NCBI GenBank assembly: GCA_007694125.1
Contig: RECH01000287.1
Location: 1-48,499 of the forward strand
Reading direction: 5' to 3'
Source: Leptolyngbya sp. DLM2.Bin15
Lineage (GTDB): Bacteria; Cyanobacteriota; Cyanobacteriia; RECH01
DNA: 48,499 nt
Shown: positions 40,353-48,499 of the stretch, piece after piece
Numbering within the stretch: position 1 is the stretch's first letter
How the letters are laid out: every line of letters starts with the position of its first letter
Program-made: the position numbers and the translations under genes
Notes under the pieces: model-generated
Told to the model about the DNA's origin: nothing
Database searches by the model: none
What the model saw: the letters and a program-made list of their open reading frames with translations, nothing else

Positions 40353-41258
40353 ATGCCGACGACCATGGACGCGATGAATGACCCAGGAGCTGAGACTCCT
40401 GATTTTATGCATATTCCCGTGTTGAGTCGGGAACTAATCGAAGGGATCGGCGTGCAGGCGGGTGGGCATTATTTAGATGCGACCGTGGGCGGCGGCGGCC
40501 ATAGTCAACTCATCCTTGCGGTACCCGAAACCCGCGTGACCGGCATTGATCAAGATGCCCAAGCGATCGCCGCCGCCCAGGAACGATTAGCCGAGTACGG
40601 CGATCGCTTTCAGGTTTGGCACGGCAACTTTGCTCAGTTTGATCCTGGAGACCTGCAGTTTGATGGCATCATTGCCGACCTTGGGGTGAGCTCTGCCCAG
40701 TTTGATATTCCCGAGCGCGGCTTTAGCTTTCGCCATGCAGCTCCCTTGGATATGCGCATGGATCAACGGCAGTCTCTCACGGCGGCCGAGATTATCAACA
40801 CCTGGGATGAAAAGCCGCTGGCCAATGCCATCTATCTCTATGGAGAAGAACGGCGATCGCGCCAAATTGCCCGCCGAATTGTCGAGCGCCGCCCCTTTGA
40901 AACCACCACAGAACTGGCCGAAGCGATCGCCTACTCCGTCCCCAAAGCCTATCGCTACGGTCGTATCCACCCTGCCACCCGCACCTTTCAGGCCCTGCGG
41001 ATTGTGGTGAACCGAGAACTAGAGTCCTTGGAAACCTTGCTGGCGATCGCTCCCCACTGGCTAAAACCCGGCGGACGCATCGGCATCATCAGCTTCCACA
41101 GCCTAGAAGATCGGCTGGTGAAACATACCCTGCGCAACACCGAGAGCCTGAAGGTGCTCACCAAAAAACCAATCATTCCCCAGGAGGATGAAGTGGAGGT
41201 AAACGTGCGATCGCGGTCTGCCAAGCTACGTCTCGCCCAGAAGCAAGTGATGGCGTAA
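40353..41258 (+). CDS. rsmH: 16S rRNA (cytosine(1402)-N(4))-methyltransferase RsmH
   Basis: [73 protein letters not shown]. Confidence 0.97.
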   Translation: MPTTMDAMNDPGAETPDFMHIPVLSRELIEGIGVQAGGHYLDATVGGGGHSQLILAVPETRVTGIDQDAQAIAAAQERLAEYGDRFQVWHGNFAQFDPGDLQFDGIIADLGVSSAQFDIPERGFSFRHAAPLDMRMDQRQSLTAAEIINTWDEKPLANAIYLYGEERRSRQIARRIVERRPFETTTELAEAIAYSVPKAYRYGRIHPATRTFQALRIVVNRELESLETLLAIAPHWLKPGGRIGIISFHSLEDRLVKHTLRNTESLKVLTKKPIIPQEDEVEVNVRSRSAKLRLAQKQVMA

Positions 41259-41291
41259 GTTCGATAGAGATCATCCGTCTCTGCGTTCATC

Positions 41292-41334
41292 CTGAGCTAG
41301 GCGAAGAAGCAGGGATGGGCTTCGCCTAGCTCAG
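41292..41334. terminator. Perfect 15-bp hairpin between convergent rsmH and recA
   Basis: CTGAGCTAGGCGAAG-aagcagggatggg-CTTCGCCTAGCTCAG; no U-tract. Confidence 0.65.
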
Positions 41335-41402
41335 CCCGAGCGGTATCGGTCAAAGCCCAGGGGAATCTGCTGGAGCCATAACGTCACCAAGCTCACGGGA
41401 GG

Positions 41403-42539
41403 CTACTTCTTTTTTGAAGAGCGACTAGACGCCGCCTTACCGTTTTCTGCCACCCCAACCTCATCGGGCAGATCCGGCTGATCCGTGTCTTCCACCACAG
41501 CCACAACCGGCTCTGTAGACTGCTTTTTGTCCGCCTGATTAATTTCTAGGTGCTGGCGCAATTGCAGATCCAAGCTCTTGGCGAAGTCAGGATTGTCTTC
41601 CAAATACTTGATCGCATTGTCTCGACCTTGGCTGATGTTGTCACCGTTGTAGCTATACCAAGCACCACGCCGGGTCAGGATATTGTTCTCCTCCGCCAAA
41701 TCCACCAAGCAGCCTAGGGCCGAAATTCCCTGCCCGAAAATAATGTCAAACTCCGCAATTCGGAAAGGCGGAGCCACTTTATTCTTAGCAATCTTCACCT
41801 TGGCACGGATGCCATACTCCTCTGTCCCCTTCTTCAAGGTTTGGATGCGACGAATGTCCATGCGCACGGAGGCATAAAACTTCAGCGCGTTCCCCCCTGT
41901 GGTCACCTCAGGGTTACCGTAGGAGATACCAATTTTTTGGCGTAACTGGTTGAGGAAGATCACCGTGCAGCCCGTCTTGCCAATACTGCCCGTAATTTTA
42001 CGCAGCGCCTGACTCATCAACCGGGCCTGGAGACCCACATGGGCATCCCCCATTTCCCCTTCAATTTCAGCCCGAGGCACGAGAGCAGCCACGGAATCCA
42101 CCACCACTAGGTCAACCGCGTTGGAGCGCACCAGCTGATCGACAATTTCTAGCCCAGCTTCCCCGGTATCGGGTTGGGCGACGAGGAGATTATCAATATC
42201 GACGCCTAGATTTGAGGCATAGATGGGATCCAGGGCATGTTCTGCATCCACAAAGGCAGCAATGCCACCCTGTTTTTGCACTTCAGCCAACACATGCAGC
42301 GCTACGGTCGTCTTACCGGAGCTTTCTGGGCCATAAATCTCAACGACCCGCCCTTTGGGAATACCACCGCCTAGAGCCAGATCTAGGGTCAATGCCCCAC
42401 TGGGAATGGTTTCCACCTTCATACGGGCAGCATCGCCCAACCGCATGATCGCGCCTTTCCCAAAGCTGCGCTCGATCTGGGTCAGCGTAATGTTTAAAGC
42501 TTTAAGTCTTTCGGAGCTTTCGTCAGGAGTTTTGGCCAT
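41403..42539 (-). CDS. recA: Recombinase RecA
   Basis: [68 protein letters not shown]. Confidence 0.98.
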   Translation of the reverse strand: MAKTPDESSERLKALNITLTQIERSFGKGAIMRLGDAARMKVETIPSGALTLDLALGGGIPKGRVVEIYGPESSGKTTVALHVLAEVQKQGGIAAFVDAEHALDPIYASNLGVDIDNLLVAQPDTGEAGLEIVDQLVRSNAVDLVVVDSVAALVPRAEIEGEMGDAHVGLQARLMSQALRKITGSIGKTGCTVIFLNQLRQKIGISYGNPEVTTGGNALKFYASVRMDIRRIQTLKKGTEEYGIRAKVKIAKNKVAPPFRIAEFDIIFGQGISALGCLVDLAEENNILTRRGAWYSYNGDNISQGRDNAIKYLEDNPDFAKSLDLQLRQHLEINQADKKQSTEPVVAVVEDTDQPDLPDEVGVAENGKAASSRSSKKK

Positions 42540-43398
42540 GAGCGCCTCGTTTCGGGTTGCTGTACTTCAGAAGAATACTAGATTTTTTTTTGATGCAGGA
42601 AGACCACTCATCCTCCTCATCCATCCAAGACTCGGCTTTTCGCTGGGGGCGATCGCTGTCACTGAGCAACACTGACTCACCGGTACAGCCCACAGCGTAG
42701 GGTGATTAAGAGAATAGACAACACTGTAAATTCAACTAACTTTTTAGAGGATGACGTGACAGGGATGCCAGCCGGAGCATCAGAGCAGTCTCTATACCTA
42801 TCAAGCAGACCTATCAAGCAGTCTCACCTTTACACCCATTGCCATCCCACTGCCTCGGCAGACTCTCCTAGCTAACCTTAAGCTAGCTGGAGCAAGGGAC
42901 AACGATTGAATACAATTGTACTATATTTATAACTAAATGACTACCCCTGCCCCCCTGATCCTGGGCATCTCGCAACCTTCCCGTGGGTGATTCAACCCAT
43001 GACTCTATGCGGAAAATACGGTTGCCCTCCATCAAACTTTATACGCTTAGCGACACCATACCCATACGTTTGTTGACAATTCGAGGTGCAACATCCGTGT
43101 TATTGCGATTGGGCTCTATGAATATTTAGGCTAATAATGACGTGCAGATATACAGAGTCAGGGTAAGCATTTGCAGTGGCTAAGGTGCAAATTTAAATGC
43201 TATTTCTTTGCCACAAACTTCATCCTCATACGTCTATCGATTAAAGGATTAGTCGAGTTAGATTCAGCCATAGATATCCTTCTTAGGATGGATGTCTGGT
43301 ACTATCAAACCGTGCTAATTTTTACAAGCTAAACACGGGCATCTTTACGACATTCTAAGCAATGCGCTTACACTAAACTGAACCTATACAGGTCTGCA

Positions 43399-44352
43399 AT
43401 GAAACATCACGATCCTCTCAGTGCTCCCTGTTTTTTGGTGGGGGCTGAGCGCTCCGGAACAACTATGCTGAGGCTAATGTTGGATAGCCATCCTCAGTTA
43501 GCCTGGTGTAGCGAGTTTGAGTTTATAGTTGATCATTTGACCGAACCAGGAGCTTGGGTTGATCTCCAAAACTATTACAAGATCCTAGACACCGATCGCA
43601 TTTTTCAGCACTATAACTTGCGCATAGATCATCAGTTAAGCTACCCGGATTTAGTGGCGGACTTCATGCGACAAAAGCAGGTGCGCGATCGCAAAGAACA
43701 GGTGGGTGCAACGGTGCATCGTCACTTTGATCGGCTTCTATGGATTTGGCCCAAAGCACGCTTTATTCATCTCGTCCGTGATCCTAGAGATGTGGCACCA
43801 TCCTGCATTAGCATGGGCTGGGCTGGCAATGTTTGGACGGGAGTGGAGCGCTGGCGGGAAGCAGAAGAGTTGTGGACAACCCTCAAATCTAAGCTAACCA
43901 GCGATCGCTACCTTGAAGTGCGCTATGAGCTGCTGTTGCAAGACCCCGAAAAAGCGCTCACCGAAATGTGTCAGTTTCTCGGGTTATCCTACAGCGCCCA
44001 AATGCTCAGCTACCCAAACTACACCACCTACGATGCCCCGGATGCTCGCTACGCTCAGAAGTGGAAGCAGACGATGAAAAAGAAAGATGTGCAGTTGGTG
44101 GAAGCCAAAGTTGCTCACCTCTTGGTAGAGCGCGGCTATCAGCTCAGCGGCCATGAGATTCCTACACCGTCCTCGCTGCAGAAAAAAGCGCTCCAAGTGC
44201 AAGACCGCCTAGCGCGGATCCAGGCACGCATCAAGTCCATGGGGCTGTCGTTGTTTGTCGCTGACTACATTGTACGTCGCCTTGGTGTTGAGCCGTGGCA
44301 ACGGGCTATGAGACTGCGGTTGAATGAGGTAGAGCAGGCTGCTCTCAAGTAG
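43399..44352 (+). CDS. Sulfotransferase family protein
   Basis: CFLVGAERSGTTMLRLMLDSHPQL (PAPS-binding P-loop), FIHLVRDPRDVAPS, YELLLQDPEKALTEMCQFLGL. Confidence 0.9.
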   Translation: MKHHDPLSAPCFLVGAERSGTTMLRLMLDSHPQLAWCSEFEFIVDHLTEPGAWVDLQNYYKILDTDRIFQHYNLRIDHQLSYPDLVADFMRQKQVRDRKEQVGATVHRHFDRLLWIWPKARFIHLVRDPRDVAPSCISMGWAGNVWTGVERWREAEELWTTLKSKLTSDRYLEVRYELLLQDPEKALTEMCQFLGLSYSAQMLSYPNYTTYDAPDARYAQKWKQTMKKKDVQLVEAKVAHLLVERGYQLSGHEIPTPSSLQKKALQVQDRLARIQARIKSMGLSLFVADYIVRRLGVEPWQRAMRLRLNEVEQAALK

Positions 44353-44407
44353 TTCTCCATTCACCCTTGCACTCTCATAGCTAACTCTCAACCACAACCA
44401 CACCCTA

Positions 44408-44959
44408 CTAGCCCTCAAATCGCTGGATACCAGAGCAGCCACACTGCTGCAACAGATGGGCGATCGCCTGTCCGGTGGCGGGATCGATCCAGTCTCCAGC
44501 GATTTCGGCTAGGGGTACCAGCACAAAGGCGCGATCGCCCATACGTGGGTGAGGAATTTGTAGCGTCGGCGTCTGCAGGCAGCGATCGCCGAAGAGCAGT
44601 AAATCTAGATCCAGCAGGCGTGGCCCCCAGCGCTCTCGCCGCACGCGGCCAAACTGGGCTTCGATCATCAACAGGGTGCTCAGCAACGCCTCGGGGGTCA
44701 AGCTGGTTTCCAGAATCGCGCAGGCATTGAGATAGTCAGGTTGGGGTGGGCCAACCGCTGCGGTTTGGTAGATCGACGACCGGGCCACCAGAGACACATG
44801 GGGTGTCTGGGCCAGGGTATCGAAGGCCGCCTGCAGAATTTGGTAGGAATCACCCAGGTTACTACCCAGAGCGATCGCGCTTGGGGTGGTTGGTTCGGCC
44901 CGGCTTAGGATTGGCGAGGTTGGCGCTGCCGGTTGCATACCCCGTCCGAGATGAGACAT
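44408..44959 (-). CDS. folK: 2-amino-4-hydroxy-6-hydroxymethyldihydropteridine diphosphokinase
   Basis: AIALGSNLGDSYQILQAAFDTLA, FGRVRRERWGPRLLDLDLLLFGD, PHPRMGDRAFVLVPLAEIA. Confidence 0.95.
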   Translation of the reverse strand: MSHLGRGMQPAAPTSPILSRAEPTTPSAIALGSNLGDSYQILQAAFDTLAQTPHVSLVARSSIYQTAAVGPPQPDYLNACAILETSLTPEALLSTLLMIEAQFGRVRRERWGPRLLDLDLLLFGDRCLQTPTLQIPHPRMGDRAFVLVPLAEIAGDWIDPATGQAIAHLLQQCGCSGIQRFEG

Positions 44960-45027
44960 AGTGCATCAAACCTTTCAACATATATATGTCGGGCGATCGA
45001 GAAGCTGCAGCAACGTGAGTTCGACGA

Positions 45028-45099
45028 AGTAGGTGGACTCAATTCCATGAAGCTTGCCGGGTTTCGACTCCGCTCAACCCTCTTCCCATAAGGTTTTGA
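45028..45099 (-). repeat. Dispersed repeat C, copy 2
   Basis: Reverse complement aligns to 30379-30450 (GAAGAGGGTTGAGCGNNGTCGAAACCCGGCAAGC). Confidence 0.8.
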
Positions 45100-45185
45100 T
45101 GCATTGCGGCTGCGCCTCACGCATCCTACCTATCCACCCTGAGCAGACCACGAGCTGCTAAAGAAGCGATCGCTGCTTATGTAGC

Positions 45186-45425
45186 CTACCAGGTTGGGTC
45201 TACCATGAGGTTGATGGTCAAGTCTGCACAATCCGGCGGCACAGCGGAGATACAGGAACAAATCACCCGACCGTCCTCCAGTTCCACCTCACAGGCATGA
45301 CAGGAACCCATAAGGCAACCGGTGGGAATGCTGATGCCAGCCCGTTCAGCCACTTGCAGCAACGGTTCACCAGCTTCGGCAGCGATCGCAATATTATCAG
45401 GCAGAAAACGAACTTGAACAGTCAT
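45186..45425 (-). CDS. 2Fe-2S ferredoxin-like protein
   Basis: CLMGSCHACEVELEDGRVICSC (Cx4Cx2C...C) in a 79-aa protein. Confidence 0.9.
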   Translation of the reverse strand: MTVQVRFLPDNIAIAAEAGEPLLQVAERAGISIPTGCLMGSCHACEVELEDGRVICSCISAVPPDCADLTINLMVDPTW

Positions 45426-45531
45426 AAACAGAAGATAGATGATGAACTGAAGCTATAACCCGGCAACGCTGTTCCCCTGGTTCAGGCGATTCTAGGGTAG
45501 AGAAGCGGGCTGAGCCGGGAAGGCGATCGCG

Positions 45532-46125
45532 TTAACGAATGGCGGTACTGGGCATATTGGCACCCCGCAAATCGGCTTTATCCAGGATCGTATGTTCAAA
45601 AATGGCATCGTGGAGGTTGGCCCTACAGAGGCGAGCCCCAGTCAGGTCGGCTTTACTTAAGTCTGCCCGTTTGAGAATGGCATCCGTCAAGTCGGCAACC
45701 CCCAAGTCTGCCTCCGTCAACACGGCACGGCTGAGGTTGGCATCACTGAGATCGGTGGCACTGAGATCCGCCCCATGGAAAATGGCGCGATTACAGTTGG
45801 CTTCACTGAGATCCGCCGCCCCCAGTTGGGCATAGGTGAGGTTGGCACGGCTGAGATTAGCAGCACTGAGATCCGCCGCTAAAAGCTGGGCTCCAGTGAG
45901 ATTAGCGCGGCTGAGGTTCGCCTCACTTAAATCGACCCGTAACAGAACCGCTTCAAATAGATCGACTCCACTGAAGTTAATGCCGCCGAGGCTAAGTTCA
46001 CTGAGGTTGACCCCACTGAGGTCAACCTTAGAAATACAGGATTCTTGTCGCCAACGATTCCAAAAATCAATGCCCTTTTTGAGGGTAGCAAGATGCTCTG
46101 GATCTGCCATAGGGATTGCAATCAC
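45532..46125 (-). CDS. Pentapeptide repeat protein
   Basis: Repeated A(D/N)LSxAxL pentapeptides over most of the protein. Confidence 0.95.
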   Translation of the reverse strand: MIAIPMADPEHLATLKKGIDFWNRWRQESCISKVDLSGVNLSELSLGGINFSGVDLFEAVLLRVDLSEANLSRANLTGAQLLAADLSAANLSRANLTYAQLGAADLSEANCNRAIFHGADLSATDLSDANLSRAVLTEADLGVADLTDAILKRADLSKADLTGARLCRANLHDAIFEHTILDKADLRGANMPSTAIR

Positions 46126-46294
46126 GTTCCAGGTTGCAAGGGACGATAAGCTTTGGTGAGTTAGAGCTACAGCCTCATGCCAAGTCTTGTCACCGGTTGA
46201 CTAGCAAGGACAACATGTTAGATCTAGGCTAACTTGCATAAAGTATACTCCGAACGGACAGAAGCCGCTGTTCTTCCGGCAATCAGTGCCACAC

Positions 46295-47467
46295 CTAGAA
46301 GAAGTCGGGCATCCAGGGAGAACCGGTGGCAAACATCTGGGTGGCGATCGCTACGGCCTGATCACTCCCCTCCAACCAGCGCATCCAGCGTAGTTGGGTT
46401 GGAGAAAATAGACCGGTATAAAGCGCTGCCAGCCCCTGAATTGAGAGCGACAGCCCCTCCCCTGCCTGACGGGTCACCTGTCCTTGCCCGTTGGCGACGG
46501 CGAGCCGGAAGGTGTCGGTATTAGCCGACAATAGATCATCCTGCACCGTGAGGTAGAGATCCGCCGTGAGGTCTAGGGGATAGCCGCGACATTCTAAAGC
46601 CCGCACAACATCGACAATGCGCACCATCCAGCGATCGCCATCCCCTGGTCTGGCCTCCTGGTCTGGCAACCCCAGGGCGAGCGGATCAATTAATCCACTG
46701 CGCCACTGCACTTGATCAATTTGCGATCGATGGGAGCCCAGAAAAGCCCAGAGCGTTTTCAGAGCAGCGGGACTGGTGACCACCCAATCTACTACATCAA
46801 GTTGGGAGCGATCGCCTTGACGACCTTGGTGAAATGCTACGTAGCCCTGGGGCTGATCCGTGGGGCCAAACTGATAGAGGAAAAGCGCTTGTTTCGACAT
46901 GTCGAGGAGGTCGTTCCAGAGAACTGGGGCGCGATCAAGATGGCCGCTGTGATAGGCAGCCTGCTGCTGCTGGAGCGATCGCAGCCTGTCTATATCAACC
47001 GCCATGGGACTCACCGGCAAGGGCGGATCAGTCACCCGGATGCGATCGCAATCGATATGCCACCGATAGCGCGTACCGCCTTGCTCATAGCCCACCTGAC
47101 GATAAAGACGCTGCACGGCTGGATACAGCGTCGAGATGGGTACATGGCGATCCTGTAGCTCCCGCAACGTCTCTTGCATGAGCACCAACGCGGCCCTTTG
47201 CCCGCGCCATTCTGGAGCCACCGACACCGCCGCAATCCCCACCATGGGAACCAGCTTGCCTCCAAACCACTGTCCCATCGGCAGGGTTGCCAGCCCGCCC
47301 ACAAGCTGCGATCCCTGGTGCAACACCCGCATATTGTCTAGCCCAATCCGCTGAAGATAGCGGGCTTCACGATCAACCGGGGTCACAAAACATTGATAGA
47401 CCAAGGCATTAAATTGAGCAGCATCCGACTCTTGAAGTGAGCCAAGTTGAAAGGTCATAGAGTTCAT
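46295..47467 (-). CDS. GNAT N-acetyltransferase, Eis-like with SCP2-like C-terminus
   Basis: GIAAVSVAPEWRGQRAALVLMQETLRELQDRHVPISTLYPAVQRLYRQVGYEQGGTRYRW. Confidence 0.88.
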   Translation of the reverse strand: MNSMTFQLGSLQESDAAQFNALVYQCFVTPVDREARYLQRIGLDNMRVLHQGSQLVGGLATLPMGQWFGGKLVPMVGIAAVSVAPEWRGQRAALVLMQETLRELQDRHVPISTLYPAVQRLYRQVGYEQGGTRYRWHIDCDRIRVTDPPLPVSPMAVDIDRLRSLQQQQAAYHSGHLDRAPVLWNDLLDMSKQALFLYQFGPTDQPQGYVAFHQGRQGDRSQLDVVDWVVTSPAALKTLWAFLGSHRSQIDQVQWRSGLIDPLALGLPDQEARPGDGDRWMVRIVDVVRALECRGYPLDLTADLYLTVQDDLLSANTDTFRLAVANGQGQVTRQAGEGLSLSIQGLAALYTGLFSPTQLRWMRWLEGSDQAVAIATQMFATGSPWMPDFF

Positions 47468-47569
47468 ACACCCTAGAAATCATCATCGCAAAACGCCCAC
47501 TCCCCAGATTAGAGGAGTAGGCGCTAGTCTGTGAAAACCTGGTTGACTGACAAATCTTCTTGCCTAGGC

Positions 47570-47680
47570 TAGGTTGAGCAACGTCAAACCCAGTACCAGC
47601 TTAGATTCCGTTGGGTCACGCTGACGCTAACCCAACCTACGTGAGAATCAAGATCGCAGGAGCTTTGTCCGTCAATCAGG
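47570..47680 (-). repeat. Dispersed repeat A, copy 3
   Basis: Reverse complement nearly identical to 16858-16968; enclosed by 12-bp inverted repeats 47559-47570 / 47708-47719 (CTTGCCTAGGCT / AGCCTAGGCAAG). Confidence 0.88.
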
Positions 47681-47710
47681 AAGCTAACTCAACCTTAGTG
47701 GCTGGTCAGC

Positions 47711-48238
47711 CTAGGCAAGACTACCCTTGTTCACCAAATGGGCTTCGAGGAACCAGAGGCGCTTGTCGATGGTGCGGGAGATTTCGGTATAGAGATCGGC
47801 GGTGTCGGCATCACCCGCATTGTCGGTGATGTCGATCGCTTCCCGCACATGGGCAGCATAGAGGGCAAATCGTTCAGCCAACGCCGTCACATGCTCAACG
47901 CCTTCCACAATCTCTGTGGGGTATTCGGGCAGGATGGAGTTGCTCGCCGCCATGCGGGCTGTGCCCAACGCGGTGCCCCCCAGGGCCGTGATGCGCTCGG
48001 CCACCATATCCACATACTCGTTCAATTCGCCTGCCATTTCGTCAAACAGTTCATGGAGCTGATAAAAGTCCATACCTTTGACGTTCCAGTGGGCTTGCTT
48101 GGTCTGAGTTTTTAGATCCAACGTGGCAGCCAGAGTTTTGTTGAGCAAGTCTGCAACCTGCGATCGCACCTCCATGGCCAGATCAATCCGGGTGGGATAA
48201 AAGCGTCCAGTTGTTGCGCGAGAAGTCGTAGCTGTCAT
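47711..48238 (-). CDS. dps: Dps family ferritin-like DNA-protection protein
   Basis: QTKQAHWNVKGMDFYQLHELFDEMAGELNEYVDMVAERITALGGTALGT ferroxidase-centre motif. Confidence 0.93.
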   Translation of the reverse strand: MTATTSRATTGRFYPTRIDLAMEVRSQVADLLNKTLAATLDLKTQTKQAHWNVKGMDFYQLHELFDEMAGELNEYVDMVAERITALGGTALGTARMAASNSILPEYPTEIVEGVEHVTALAERFALYAAHVREAIDITDNAGDADTADLYTEISRTIDKRLWFLEAHLVNKGSLA

Positions 48239-48499
48239 ACGTTATGTCTCCTGATATGTCGTTTGTGAATGAACCGGGAAAGATCGGGCAAATCTTAGGG
48301 ATCGCCTAGCCTGCCTTAACCTCTTCCGTGCTTGCGGCGGATTGGGCAGCGGATCGGGTCTTGGTAACCAGCGTGGGTGTCAACACCAACCTAAGCGATC
48401 GCTCTCGAACTTCTATATCATACTCGTAATGAGTTCGACTTAGCAATCCCTCCTTGGGTAGAGTTGTGCTGTGGGGGATTTTCTATAATCAGGACTACT

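Noticed and set aside
42540-42760. LexA/SOS box upstream of recA
   Set aside because: No sequence matching a recognised cyanobacterial SOS box with confidence
45539-46159. Two + strand ORFs rich in R/L/A/S opposite the pentapeptide gene
   Set aside because: Antisense shadow of the repetitive pentapeptide-coding sequence
1-48499. CRISPR arrays, rRNA, tRNA, prophage, toxin-antitoxin or defence genes
   Set aside because: No regularly spaced repeats, no tRNA-like T-loop/acceptor pattern found by eye, no relevant protein motifs; tRNAscan-SE, minced and DefenseFinder would be needed for a definitive negative

Overview
Cyanobacterial chromosomal window. Evidence: very frequent HIP1 octamers (GCGATCGC) and cyanobacterial hallmark genes (ntcA, ndhH, pam68-rpsO, HEAT/NblB-like, DUF2949). 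It is densely packed with mostly conserved housekeeping genes: cobN (3' part), smc, ntcA, fabI-hisB-nei, pam68-rpsO, ruvA, sucrose-phosphatase, thrC plus a MoaD/ThiS-like gene, two peroxiredoxins, gltA, clpS, a lytic transglycosylase, ndhH plus a MidA/NDUFAF7-like methyltransferase, rsmH, recA, folK and dps. I found no CRISPR array, rRNA, convincing tRNA, prophage, intact transposon or recognisable defence island. The best leads are: (1) a MidA/NDUFAF7-type methyltransferase directly downstream of ndhH, whose mitochondrial homologue is its known substrate; (2) a thrC-MoaD/ThiS pair flanked by direct copies of a dispersed repeat; (3) three families of short dispersed palindromic repeats, one ending at the dps stop codon; (4) an unlisted 49-aa ORF plus structured RNA and terminator between ndhH and rsmH; (5) a long acidic insertion in the SMC head. 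All calls come from reading the sequence and the ORF track. No database search was run.
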